From Pyrus communis (Eukaryota > Streptophyta > Magnoliopsida > Rosales > Rosaceae), in NCBI RefSeq assembly GCF_963583255.1, contig NC_084806.1, positions 23,726,317 through 23,790,316 on the forward strand: a stretch of DNA of 64,000 nucleotides. The letters are read 5' to 3'. The first letter of the stretch is position 1. Each line of letters opens with the position of its first letter. Shown here piece after piece: positions 10,234-22,299 of the stretch. Under the pieces are notes generated by a model. That model had not been told where the DNA came from. It saw nothing but the letters and a program-made list of their open reading frames with translations, and did not search any database. A program made the position numbers and the translations under genes.

Positions 10234-12116
10234 AGGCGTTATTTGATAATTGTTCTAGGCGACGATGGTTTGTGACGCCTTGATTTTTGAGCTAGAGAAT
10301 GGTAGTGCAGACTTCAGGTGAGTGGTTTTATTCTTTTTATTGTGTGTGTGTATATATATATATATATCCATATGTTCTTAAGTACTATGAGATGATTGAG
10401 TTTAGATTATGTTATGGTATATCCATATGCTTGTCACCTACAAATAATGGATGTGAACTACGAATGGCTTGATCCATGTTTAGGGTACGTAGGCAGTCTA
10501 ACGAGATGTTAGATGTAGCCATACAATAAACGAGACTAAATAATTGAGACAATAGCCTTGTTTGAGGAATTGAGTAGTGTGAAGGAGATTGGTAGAAAAT
10601 GCGAGATATAACCTTAGGTTTTGGTAGTTAAATGTTGGTCATAATTTAAGATGTAAAGAATCAAGAAATTGAAGTAAGGAAAGGTAGTAATGATGTTTAA
10701 TTTAATTAGTGTCTAATTGGACTTATCACTGATGATTACTCTCGAAAGTAAATAGTTCGGGAGTGGGGTGTTATAGTTATGCATTTCATGCCATTTGTCT
10801 ATATGTTTATATATCTGGAAATATTATAATATGGTTGAATTTCAGATTTACAACATGGCATATTCATATGTATATTACTTGAACCTAATTATTGTGAATG
10901 CTTTGAAGTGCCAAATGATGTTGCGGACATCCAGGTAAGCTTTAGGTGAGTACATGTTGATAATGGTGATAGTAATGAGTATGATTGTGTTGAGATATGT
11001 TAGAGCTCATATTCTTGCACTTCGGTGTTAGTGCTCAGCCTGTGGCCAGGGCCTAGCCTTCACGTGATCGTTCACCTCCCGCACCACACACTCACCTTGG
11101 ATCCAAGGTAGGTGCCAGCCTGTCGTATAGAACACTTTAGGTGGTTCCGACTCATAGGTGACTTGCGATACTTCGCATAGCCTTCATGTGATAGTAGCAC
11201 TTGAGCGTATTTATTTACACCCAGCCTGTCCTACAGACCACTTTAGGTGGTCCCGACTTGTGTGCAGGAATTGGTAAATGAGCTAAATGATGAGATATGT
11301 GATGATATGTGATGAGATATGGATAAGTCATACAAGTCACTATAGGTGATTTCGACTTATATGCTAGCTATAAATGATGAGATATGTGATGAGATATGGA
11401 TAAGTCGTACAGGTCACTATAGGTGACTTCGACTTATTTGCTAGCTATGATTGATGAGATATTTGGTGAGATATGTGATGAGATATGGATAAGTCGTATA
11501 GGTCACTATAGGTGACTCCGACTTATGTGCTAGCATTGATTGATGTGATATGTGTACAATTGTACAGGTCACCATAGGTGATTTTGACTTGCATACTAAT
11601 ATGGTTTATTAAGCACGTGATTATTTGTATTGCTAATGAGATGCTGGATGGTGGTATACTTCCGGGTTAACTATTAGTATACTTTTGATTTCATACTTTT
11701 ACATAGTATGATTTGTTGGAAACTATATAGGTCTTACGGCGAGGGGTTACTACCTTTGATAATGGAAATGATTTTGAAAATCTTTGTTTTGACCACTCAC
11801 TCTTTCTATTTTTGCACCCCTCCAGGTTCTAATAGCAAAGTTCTGTATCGACGAGGACTTGTGGCATTCCCAGTTCAGGTGGCTCCTTATGATGGTATAA
11901 TCATTATCCTACCTTATTGTGTTTACTTATGCTTTGTATCACGCGTAAAATGGGTCCATACTCACTCACTGCGTATTTGTGTATATAAGCACTTTTAAGT
12001 TTAAATTTATTCACATTTTACACATTATCACATTCTATGGCTCCGTCACCTTCCAGGTGTCGGCCAGTACAGCTCGATTCGGAATCCTAGTGAACTTTTT
12101 GGATCGGGATGTGTCA
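10234..12116 (+). mobile_element. Right part of a Tekay-type gypsy LTR (plus orientation)
   Basis: It ends gatgtgtca at 12116 and has the same block order as the reverse complement of the solo LTR at 22958-30435 and as the TEK-1 LTR. These blocks are a receptor-like (ta)n stretch, lactcacgtgatcgt-type blocks, hairpin repeats, and cctccaggttc near the end. No primer site follows, so it is a solo LTR or a 3' LTR. Its left part is separated from it by the minus-strand Athila LTR that ends at 10233. Short ORFs here (for example near 11708) show no family. Confidence 0.7.
11323..11600 (+). repeat. Tandem hairpin array in the Tekay-type LTR
   Basis: About four copies of a 75-90-bp unit carry aagtcgtacaggtcac, tata, then ggtgacttcgactt, which is self-complementary. 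They are separated by gatgagatatgtgatgagat spacers. Related arrays lie at 23521-23760 and, more diverged, at 32960-33190. Confidence 0.65.
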
Positions 12117-12748
12117 TTTATGCAGTACATAATTTTAAATGTTATGTACAAAAAAATTTGTCAATAATGTAAACTTACAGTTGACATTGTCTGTAGTACT
12201 CCTTGATTTTTTCTTTTTATCTCTTGGTCCAGTAGCTTGTATACACTTGTACTTGAAGGGCATTTGCTTTTTGTCTCCCTTTTGTTATCTTCTTAGTTGC
12301 CTTCTTTTTAGGTTTCTTCTCTGGTTTTTCAATGATAGCCTTCAAATCGGATTTCACACAAGTCTTGGGAGGTAATTCACCTTTTGTTTCTTCAACTTTT
12401 GCGGATTGAACTTATATTGATTCAACTTTTGTCTTCAAAGGTGATTCACCTTTAGGGTTTTCCTCTTCCCCTTTTTCATTGACGGGGTCCAAAGTTTGTT
12501 CTTGTGATTGCATTAACAATGGACTCTCACTGTCACTAACTGCAAACTTGTATTTAATCTTCCTTTGTTTGTTTTTTTTTTTTTTTGGTGCGACCATAGT
12601 CGAATCCTAGATCAAGATTCTGTTTGTGATCATCCCTGGCATGTACATTTTGGACCAATGTTCTCATCTGTTCCTTTCCCTTAGCGACATATTGTTTTTC
12701 TTCATTGACATCCTTTTGAACATCCTCTGTTATTCGTATAATTGGTTC
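12117..12748 (-). pseudogene. Fragment of a decayed transposon-type gene (Lys-rich segment)
   Basis: The minus-strand frame reads through Lys/Glu-rich sequence such as APKKKKNKQRKIKYKF and SDSESPLLMQSQEQT (ORF 12412-12597) with stops on either side. It continues, across the hAT insertion, the coding-like sequence at 18598-19445. In plant transposon genes of this type such a charged region usually precedes a Ulp1-type cysteine peptidase domain. That domain is not in the window, because a Tekay-type LTR begins where it would be expected. The family assignment is from overall architecture, not from a signature motif. Confidence 0.4.
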
Positions 12749-15370
12749 TAGGGCTAGGCAAAGGGGCCCTGGGCCCGCGGGTAGGGGAGGGCCGGGGCAA
12801 TGGCATTTTAGGGTCGGGCCAGTTCTAGATGTATAGAAAAACGGGGCCCCGGATCAGACCGTTTGTAATTGAAATGGGCGGCCCAAATTGAAAATAAACA
12901 TACCTTCCAATCATGACCGTTGGTTTTTACCCTAGTTGAATCTGATTCAGTGAGTAACGTCTCACTCTCTCTCGACCTTGACCTCTCCATCTCTGAAGTC
13001 TGACCTTGTCCTCGTCCCTTTCCGTCCCCTAAGCCCCTCATTTCCATGGTTCCACCATCCACACTCCGCCACTCCCCGCCAGTCATCTCCTTGCCTACCC
13101 CTCACTCCGACATCATCGCCATCATGAGTCTGGGCCCTGACAACCACCACGGTTGATCTTCTTCTCGATTGTTCTCCTTGACGACATTCTACCCCAGACC
13201 TAGAGAACCCAGGCACCCGCACCACCAATTTTCTTGATTCTCGTTCTCTCTTTCCTGACGACTTCACCACCATCACGATCACCAACACTCTATCGCCGTC
13301 GCCAGTTCAGGTGAATTCTTTAACCACTTTTTTTTTCTTTTTTTAATAGGTTCTTTAACCTCTGATGTTTGTAACTTTGTAGTTTGAACTTTGATCTATT
13401 GGGATGTATCATGTATGTAATATGTGCTCAATCTATTGGGATGTTCATGTTTGTTCTTACTGATTTGGTGGATTTTCTGATTTGTTTAGCTTCTTTTAGG
13501 TGTTTTCAGAGTTAATACTTAATTGAGCTGAATTTTCGTACCTGCAGAAGAAGCAGAATTTGTAATAAATTTTTACTCTAAAGGTTCATATTAAGGTTAA
13601 CAGTGTTTTCATAAATTTTTATTGTCACAAATTCACAATTACGTTCATACAAACTCGTACAAACTCATGTATTGCTGATGAATTGGCAGGAACTGGGTTC
13701 TACTTTAGTGGTAGTATGGTACCAATTATATATACGCAGATGGTTCTCACTTGGGATCAGTTTTCTCAGTTCTGTAATGGTTGAGTTAATTATCATTGGA
13801 TTTTGTTAGTGTCGTATTATAGATGGACCGGTCTTCTCAATTTGCCATATTCTTTAGTTTCAACATCACTGCTATATTTGGATTTTGTTGTTGTTATCTG
13901 GTTTTGTTCTTTAATTTTGTTTTTCTGGTCTATGCTTAGAAAGTTTAAGGTTTTATGGATTTGTTCTTTGGTCCTGTCTTTGTGTGTGTGTGTTTGTGTG
14001 ATTGAGAAATGAGAAAAAAATGGTGAAGATTGAGAAATGAGAAGGGGTGTGACAAAGACTCGTCAACAAGAGTCATATATATTTTCGTAGCATGATTGCA
14101 GAGCAAACCCACCATTTAAACCCTTCTTCCCACCTTCTTCCCCATTCATTCCTTCCTTCCAATGGGATGGCTTCACTCCCTCCTCCCACCGTCTTCCCCA
14201 TTCATTCCTTCCTCCCATGTTCTATCTAACCCCTTTCCTCTTAATCTCCAGCTCTCAGTTTGATTCTTTACAAAACTGCATGAAAGGATATATATATTGT
14301 ACAAGGACTTGAGGTCTTGTCCGTGCGAAGATGTGCATGTTCTCTGGTCCATCTTGGTTTTGTTCTTTAATTTTTCTTTTTCTAGTCTTGGTGGTTTGTG
14401 TGTTGGATTGCTTCTGTCCTAGTTTTGGTATGGATTGTAGGAGTAATGACATTATTTGTGCTTTGAGGTATAACAACTTGGGAATGCTTTTCTTTTTTTA
14501 ATTAATAGCTTCTACTTTTATATTTTGAGTTGTATTGAATTGAATGTTATTTGAAAGTGGTACTTTGCATTCTAAGATAATATGTTTTTCTGGTGAGAAC
14601 AGTTCCCACACCCAAATATTTGCGTAGTTCGGTATGTCCTGATTCTGTCTTTCGTTGGTTGTTTTCTCTTCTATCTTCCGTTGGTTGTTTTCTCTTTTGT
14701 CCCTCTCTAGTTGGGAGTAATATAAGATTGAGTGGAACTGAAAATGTATAGGATTTTGTTATTTCCTAGATTTGTTCTTTAATGTTGTCTTTGTATGGTC
14801 TTTTGCTTTGCAAATTTATGGCTCTTTTGTGTGTAGTGATCATGAGTTGTACTTTAAGCCAATTAGGGTTTGATGTGAACTTTAAATGAAACTTGCAAAT
14901 CCATGATTAGTTGCACTCAATCTTAAGAAGATAAAAATAAGAAGTAAATAATGAATGTTAAAAAAGTTGCAGTGGCTTGTTTCTGTTCTAGCTGTGTTGG
15001 TTTGTTTTTATTTCATTGAATCTAAAATGTAGGGTTTTCTATATGGTGTTGTAGACTTGTAGTTTGGAGTTGCACAGTTTTGGGATTGGAAAGGGTGGCG
15101 CCAGATTCTTGAGGTTGGTTTCTGTAAAGTTCAGCATCTTTATTCTCTACCAACTACAAGTCTGCACTGCAACAGGTATAATTAAACTTTCTCCTATCCT
15201 TCTATTAGTTCCATATGTATACAACACATTCTTGAATTTGAAAGAATCACTTAATGGATTCTTGAGATGGTTAATATTTTGTGGTAATTTCATGTGCATA
15301 TTTCGAAATATCTTTATTTGATTAATGAATATACTTCCATTATATAATTTTTACAGATTTCTTCTACATT

Positions 15371-17880
15371 ATGTCTCACTCTCAAAGTCAAAGTACCCCT
15401 AGTACTAATGTAGCATCATCTACGGCTAGTACATCACCATGTCCTCCACAACCACCAACAGAAGCACAACCCACACAGTCAAAATCATTAATGCCTCCCC
15501 CAAAACCTTCCTCCTCTAGAAAAAGAAAAGCACCACCTATTCCAAAGACAAAACAACCAACTATATTATCTTCACTAGAGAGATCTTCTTCTGAGAGATC
15601 TTAGGTTTGGGATCATGTCACTAAGTGTACCGTCTCGAAAATACAAGAGGTAGAAAAGGATGGAAAGAAAGAGATGATGGAGGTACAAGTATTGAAGGCT
15701 AAGTGTAACCATTGTAACGCCCTTTTTGCATGTGATACTAGTGGGGGTGGAACTAGTACTTACATTAAACATAACAATAAACATTGCAAGTCATATAAAC
15801 CAACTGATGAGTTGCAAAAGGTTCTAGGTAGCTCTGGACCTTCTGGGGACGTTAAAAACATGTTTGTTGCTAAAGGGTGGAGCTAAGAAAAGGCAGTGGA
15901 AGGTATTGTTGAGTATATTGTGATCGACGAGGTAGCTTTTAGTTATGTGGAGAGTGAGGGCTTTAGGCGGATGATGTGCAAAGTTCAGCCTAAATTGCAT
16001 GTTCCATCTCAGAGAACTATTGTGAGGAATTTATTCAGTATGTATGATACCATGAAAGATCAATTAAAAAATGAGATACACAAGCATAGAGTGAGCTTCA
16101 CTACTGATACATGGACAAGTGTGCAAAATTTGAACTACATGGTGCTAACTGCTCATTTTGTGGATGATGAATGGAATATGCACAAAAGGATTCTAAACTT
16201 TTGTTTGATTTCAAGTCATGAAGGCAAAGAAATAGGGAAGCTGATTGAGCAATGTTTGGTTGAGTGGGGGATTGAAAAGGTGTTGTGTATCTCAGTTGAC
16301 AATGTATCAGCTAATAAGGTGGCAATTGAGTATGTTGTTCATAAAATACAGAAATGGCCTAATAGTAAAATGATTATGGATGGCAAGTTTATGCATGTGA
16401 GGTGCTTAGCTTATATTATCAACTTGGTAGTGAAACATGGGTTGAAAAGATTAGATACAAGTGTGGATGCTCTTAGAAATGTCATGCGATTTGTGAGATC
16501 AAGTCCCCAAAGGTTTAGTTATTTCAAGAAATGTGTGGAGAATGAGAAGTTGGATAGTAGGGGTCTAGTTGTTATGGATGTGCCTACTAGGTGGAATAGC
16601 ACATACATAATGCTAGAATCTTGCTTAAAGTTTAAAAAAGCATTTGAAAGGATGTCCGAAGATGATGAAGCCAATATATACTCCACCTATTTTAGTGAAA
16701 AGGTGATTAATGATGAAGGAGAAGAAATGGCGAGTAAAGGGAGGATTGGACCACCTAAGGAGGAAGATTGGGATGGTGCAGAAATGTTTGTGGAATTTTT
16801 GAAGGTCTTTTATCTAACTTTGAAAGTTAGTGCAAGTAAGTATCCCATATCTAATACAGCTGTTCATGATGTCATTGCTATGGAAAACGAGATTGAAACA
16901 CTTTTTTTGCTTGAATATATGCAAAATGGAAGAAGTGTAGAGTTGGTGCTACATGATATGGCATTCAACATGAGAGCCAAATATCGAAAGTATTTTGGTT
17001 CAATTAAGTCCCTTAATCAAATATTTGTAGTTTCCCTTGTCTTAGACCCAAGGTTCAAATTGAGGAACTACATGCACTTGTGTAGAAAGCAATTACAACT
17101 TCCTAAAGAAGAGATTCAACAGAAAAGTAATCAAGTGAAGACATTGTTGAAGGCGATGTGTGATGAATATGCTTGCCAAGCTTTCGTTTCACAAACACAA
17201 CAAAAGGGTAGAGAAGATTTAGTTCTTGACACTTCTTCTTCAAGGGAAAAACAATCATCTTCTAGTGTGCCAACAGAAAATCCAATGATATTTAGCCAAA
17301 TCATGGACGATTAAGAGAAAGAACTAGAAGACACCGAGAATATTGCGCTTGCACATGAGGTGGATAGGTATCTTCTTGACACTGTAGAGAAAGTACCACA
17401 TGGTTCACAATTTGATGTTTTGAAATGGTGGAAGTTGAAGGGGAGGAGCACATATCCTACACTTGCTTTGATAGTGAAAGATGTCTTGCCAATTCAAGTG
17501 TCAACAGTTGCCAGTGAGAATGCATTTAGTGGAGAAAAGAGAGTAATTGACCCTTGTAGATCATGTCTCCTTCCTCAAACAGTGGAGTCATTGATGTGCC
17601 TCCAAAACTAGTTAAGAAGTGAACCAAGTGGCAACATTGAGTATGAAGCAAGTCCCGCGGAGCTTGAATTTAATCAAGAGTGTGAAGAAGGTAATTATTT
17701 TGTTTTGTATAGTTTGGTTTATAACTTTATATTAATTGGTTTACAATTAACGTTTGTTCTTTGTTGTAGAATATAAAAGAAGAAGAGCAAATACTATATA
17801 TACAAGTTCAACCATCTCATCAAGTGCTCCTGAAATTGAAGCTCCTCAAACAACTCGAATGAATAAAGGAAAAGGAATTG
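15371..17880 (+). pseudogene. hAT transposase with BED finger, four nonsense codons
   Basis: One frame runs from MSHSQSQSTPST through the whole protein, interrupted by stops at 15602, 15884, 17312 and 17609 but with no frameshift. A BED-type zinc finger (CNHC at about 15704, HNNKHC at about 15772) is followed by an RNase-H-like catalytic core: FTTDTWTS (about 16100), ISVDNVSAN (about 16293), the RCLAYIINL helix and a WNSTY motif (about 16590). The C-terminal hAT dimerisation region, ending STVASENAFSG (17360-17611), is present. The last stop replaces the usual Trp in LQNW, a G-to-A change. A GT-AG intron (about 17690-17770) and a short last exon follow. It is closest to RICESLEEPER/DAYSLEEPER-type hAT proteins. 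The transposase cannot be made in full. Confidence 0.9.
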
Positions 17881-18261
17881 CGATAATATTTTAAACTCAA
17901 ATGAATAAACTTTAAATTTCAATGATTCAATTTCAATGAGGATAATATGATGTTGGACGTTAAAAATGTCATGTTTATATTCTATTTTTGCTTACAGATT
18001 CAATGAGGATTGTTGTTGGAACTTGGGCGTTGGATGTGGTTGTTTTGGATGTTAATTTGAAATTTATTACGGATATCATGTTTATGTTGTTTTGGAGTAT
18101 TTGATTCTTGGAATTTGGATGTCTTGGACTTTCGGATATTTTGTATCTTGATTTGATTTTTAGATGTTGGATGATGTAATATTGTTATTTTGGATGTATT
18201 GTTAATTTATGAACTTGGATGTTGGACTTTGTATTTAGATTGGATGTTGTGAATAATAGTG

Positions 18262-18385
18262 AATTTGTGCAGTTTGCAATCTGTGCAAATCTTCACAGTT
18301 TACAATCTATGCAGTGTAGTTTGTAATCTGCAATCTGTGCAGTGCAGTTTGCAATCTGCAATTTGTGAAGTTTGCAATCTGTACA
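18262..18385. repeat. Subterminal repeats of the hAT element
   Basis: About seven degenerate copies of gtttgcaatctgt/gcagtttgcaatctg lie in 125 bp, about 200 bp from the right end. hAT transposases bind subterminal repeats of this kind; the assignment as binding sites is inferred from position. Confidence 0.6.
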
Positions 18386-18597
18386 AATTTGATTATTATA
18401 TTTTTTTCAAAAAAAAAAAAAAGACCCGTGGACCCGGCCCCAACCGGCCCGTTTCAATCGGGCTGGGTAAGGTCCGGTTCCTATATTAGAAAATGCAATC
18501 TTCGGCCCCAGCCCGGCCCATTTTCTTTGAACCCAGGTCTAGTCCGATCCTTTCAAAATTAGGCCCGGCCCGGCCCGTGCCCTGCCCTAATTGGTTT

Positions 18598-19445
18598 AAC
18601 TATCAGTGTTTTTTTTCAACTTCCATTTCAGCCCCATTTGACATTAGTTCCACTGTTGGTGTCTTCATTTCAACCTGTATTTCAACTGCATGTGGTACTG
18701 GTGACAGTTCTTTCTTATAGTTCAAGGTGTTTGGAGAAGCACTCGAATATGGAATTTGTGAGGGTTACATTTCAATCGCCTTTGATTGAGCTTCTTTAAA
18801 CTTGTTTTTCAAGTTCCCAATCTATTTCAGATTGTCGTTGATCTTCAGAGTATTTGCACTGGTCTTTGTCTGCATCTTTAACATTTTGGCATTATGTGCA
18901 TTGTTCTTCTGATGAACCTCTACTTTTTGGAGAAGCTTTTCAACTTCACTGCTCAGCATTCTATTCGTTTAGTTGAGTATCAAGCATTCTCTGTTTGATG
19001 CATCCATTGCATGTGCCATCATTTCACTGAATGTTATATACCTTTTCTCAGCAATGCTTCTAGCTTTCTTAAACTCATCGAATAATTCTTCACTCATAAT
19101 TGTATTCATGCCAATGATGTATTTTTGGACACTAGCATCAAGCTTGATCATTTTCTCACCAAACAGTTTGTTGAATTCTATTTGGGCTTCATTGGTGCTG
19201 ATATTCTCTAGTTCATTAGTTTTCTCCGTATTCTTGTTCACATTCTGATCATTTCTTTCATCGTTGTTGATGACATTCTGATCAAGCCCAATTATGTTTT
19301 CCATGTTTTGTCTTTCTTCATTTTTAGAATGAACTTTAGCAATTTCGGCATCAGTTGCCTTGCATTTCTTTGCTTTCTTTTTATGCCTAGCCCTTGAAGA
19401 TTGTTCTTCTAGTTGAGCAAAAGGAATTTTAGAACCAGCCTGCAC
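18598..19445 (-). pseudogene. Fragment of the decayed transposon-type gene (coiled-coil segment)
   Basis: The minus-strand ORF 18969-19445 begins MQAGSKIPFAQLEEQSSRARHK. It is Lys/Glu/Asn-rich and is followed, after a stop, by more coil-like sequence in the same direction down to 18598. It joins the fragment at 12117-12748 once the hAT element is removed. I see no catalytic motif. It probably represents one exon; an acceptor-like stretch lies near 19445. Confidence 0.45.
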
Positions 19446-19568
19446 ACAATAACATTACAGATTTTGTTAATTTTCACAAAATGTCCAACATTTTTTTCTG
19501 GAAATTGAGCTCACTGTTTATGACATATACACATTATTTATGAAATTAACCAACATTGTTTATGAAAT

Positions 19569-20804
19569 TGTTGACCCTAAAAATTACAAAGCCTACATGG
19601 TGCGCAGGCCGAGTAACTAATAAGCTAACTACGTCCTTTGGTTGAATGTGGGCATGCTAACTCGTCAGCCGAGCTTAGCGGAGGAGTAAAATTTGTTGAT
19701 GTTGCGTTGAGTGCGTTGCTGACTTCTTTGTCTTGCGATTGTGACCGAGGAAGGAACGAATCTCGGCCTTTGGATTCTCAAGCCTGAAGACAAGGCTACT
19801 AATTTTGCGAAGTTCAATATCAAATTCGCCTCTCAGGGTGCTGAATGTAGTAACCTGGTAACACCTCATTTTGCCAAGAAGGCTAATGAGATGACTTCTG
19901 CCAATAAGGATTCGAAAATCTTTCTCAACCGAGACTTGGATAGATAACCAGTCGGCCTCGACACAGTGCTGTTTATCCAAACTGAAGGTGCTTCGGGAAC
20001 GGCTGATTATATGGCAACAGTGTTGTTTATCCAAACTGAAGATGTTCGCCAGTTGCCTTCACAGTGCTGTTTATCTAAACTAAAGATGTGTCGACGGAAA
20101 AAAGAAAATAAAATCTCAAGATGTTTGAGAGGTTTTGCGCAGGACAGTTGTGTGTTGACTTGGAGGTCTTTTTCCTATTGTCATTGCATCTGTATTTATA
20201 GGATTGAAGTACTTGCTCTGCACAGACTGGACTTGTAGAATTTGATTTCAACTCAAACTTGTTTAGCCAAAACTTCAGTCAAAGACTTCTCAAGATAGGC
20301 GAGAGCCTATCTTTTAGCCGTCATCATCATCTGACTCTAACCACTATTCAAAAAACAAAAACATTTGTTTTTTCCTTCCTTATCCTTTGTATCCCTCAAA
20401 AGAAAACGTGCCCTCAGACTATCTCCTAGTTCAGCTAGGAAACCGTGCCCTCACATCAATGTTTTCCTTCTTTATTTCCACCATGTTGATCTAGGTGGCG
20501 CTTATGCATGCAAAGTTACATGGGATAAAATCCCAACAAGCACATTCACATGGCCACATCCAAAAGCATATACCATTTGGCACTATATTTATCTGCTGCC
20601 GCATATCCCAATATTCCAAACATTCAAATCAATCGAGATACAGATAACTATCAGGTTTAAATAATTTAATATATTATTAAGAGATAATATCATGATTAAA
20701 ATCACAATATTATTTCTCAATAATAATTGAAAATCATTTCAACCATCCTATCCTTCAACGACACTTGATTACTCGGGCTGATAGTGTAAAATCGGGTCCA
20801 AACA
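19569..20804 (+). mobile_element. Solo LTR of an unassigned LTR retrotransposon
   Basis: The 1236-bp sequence begins tgttgaccc and ends gtccaaaca, flanked by gaaat on both sides (19564-19568, 20805-20809). There is no primer site, coding domain or second LTR. A plus-strand TATA-like tgtatttatagg near 20190 suggests the orientation. ORFs inside it (for example 19675-20034, minus) have no family signature. It interrupts an intron-like part of the minus-strand gene. It is not related by eye to the ATH or TEK LTRs. Confidence 0.85.
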
Positions 20805-21008
20805 GAAATATACACACTATTTATGAAATTAACTGACACTGTTTATGAAATGGACACTATTTATGGAACTACAACATAATTACTCAAATTATTTATGAAC
20901 AAAGACATAATAAGCCACGGTTTTTTATGGAATAGTACAAAAGACACATTGAATGAACCATTTTTTTTTTTTTTGTGAATCAGTTAATTGTTTATAGATG
21001 TTATTTCG

Positions 21009-21485
21009 TCATATATCATAGTTTTTTGTTTGGAGATTGTTTTGTATCTGTTGTGGTATGTCTTCTCTGTTTGATTCATCTTCGTTGTTTGATTCATCCT
21101 CTTGAGTATCAGGTTGCTTTCTTTTATTCGCCTTCTTGTTTTGTTGTTGTTTCTTTGTAGGTTCTTTATGTGGCTGTTGAGAAGGAATGGGATCCTTAAT
21201 CTGCAAACAGTCACATTAGATAGGTGTCATTTTATATGATAAGTCATTATTTTTGTGTTGGAAAAATAGAATTTTCAAAGTGAAATATATTGATTATTGG
21301 TGATTACCTTGATTTTTTCCACCGGGATATCGTTGATTGCTTTGTGGATCATGCTTGTGTCCCATCTTGCAATCACCAGAATCATATTTTCTCATCCTTA
21401 TATTGTCTCCACTAGATTTGTGTGAAGACATATGAATTAAGAAAGGGATGTTACTTTGTGCAAAATTTTGTAAGAAACAATTCAT
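21009..21485 (-). pseudogene. Fragment of the decayed transposon-type gene (acidic/Gln-rich)
   Basis: Two minus-strand open stretches remain. One (21294-21485) reads MNCFLQNFAQSNIPFLIHMSS. The other (21009-21206) reads KKQQQNKKANKRKQ followed by DTQEDESNNEDESN, a charged linker. Between and around them are stops and AT-rich intron-like DNA. They belong to the same broken gene by strand, order and composition only. Confidence 0.35.
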
Positions 21486-21683
21486 GTTATTTTTATTGAC
21501 TATTTTGGTTACTTACCAAAACAAGGATGGTGCATCCACTAGTGGTCGGTTCTTCTCCTTCCTCCCTTTTTTTTTATTTTTTATTTGCTTTCCCAAACAT
21601 CTTGAATAGATAGTCTCTTACTCCTTTGGCCCAATTGTACTTGTTTAGTTGTTGCAAATTCGTACAGATTTTTAGGAAACTTC

Positions 21684-22281
21684 AGGTGATGTAAGTTCTA
21701 GAGTTTGTAAACAGCAGTGATTGAATAAGGTGTGCGCATATGAATGAAACAATATCTTGTGTGTTCTCAGGTGTTTCGTCTTCGAGTGCTTTCTCATATG
21801 CCTTTGCAAGATGCTTCCTCTTGACTACCTTAACATCTGTGAAGTACTTTTTGATGAGACGGTCATCATCACCAAATTTGGTTGATTTGTCAGTATTCAG
21901 TAGATCAATTCCCTCATTGTTCAATCCGAAGATTTGAACAACATTATTGCTGGAAATCCCCTGCGATTTATGATGCCCAAATTTGAACGTTTGGTTTGTT
22001 GGGTTGTAGCAGTTAATGATTTTGATCAAGTCCATGTCCCACTTCCTCTTCCTTTATGGCGTAATCAAAGTCCCATCCATGTATGTCTTCAGTAGACTCC
22101 AAAATGGCATCTTTGCTAGTTCATCACAGACGTCTTGACGTTGTTGTAATATAGGGTTGTAGACTTTCATTGCTTCTGTAAACCCGGTCATGTTGTATCT
22201 ATACTAGAGGTATTCCTTCTTCCGTTTAGCTTCTTTTTTCTTAGTTTTACCCTTCTTTGCAGGTTTTTTCGTTGTTTTCAT
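21684..22281 (-). pseudogene. Fragment of the decayed transposon-type gene (conserved N-terminal domain)
   Basis: A single minus-strand frame of 199 codons opens at 22281 just after an acceptor-like tgttgtag. It begins with a Lys-rich MKTTKKPAKKGKTKKK and runs to 21684, with in-frame stops at 22204-22206 and 22054-22056. Phrases such as NVVQIFGLNNEGIDLLNTDKS and the preceding FWSLLKTYMDG are of the kind seen in the conserved region upstream of Ulp1 peptidases in plant transposons (DUF1985-like). This is my recognition and is not tested. Two nonsense codons without a frameshift indicate decay by point mutation. Confidence 0.5.
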
Positions 22282-22299
22282 CTACAACAATGAAAATTG

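Larger units (their letters stand above)
12749..18589 (+). mobile_element. hAT DNA transposon, decayed
   Basis: Short terminal inverted repeats, tagggctaggca at the left and the complement of tagggcagggca at the right, are flanked by an 8-bp duplication (attggttc 12741-12748, attggttt 18590-18597; one mismatch). The ends are rich in ggcccg motifs. It contains a transposase gene with hAT features on the plus strand, preceded by a 5' region (12850-15370) with intron-like sequence and no other gene. It is inserted in the minus-strand transposon-type gene. Confidence 0.9.

Noticed and set aside
12808..13288. Minus-strand ORFs of 92 and 108 codons near the hAT left end
   Set aside because: They fall in the GC-rich 5' part of the hAT element, overlap in two frames and resemble no family.
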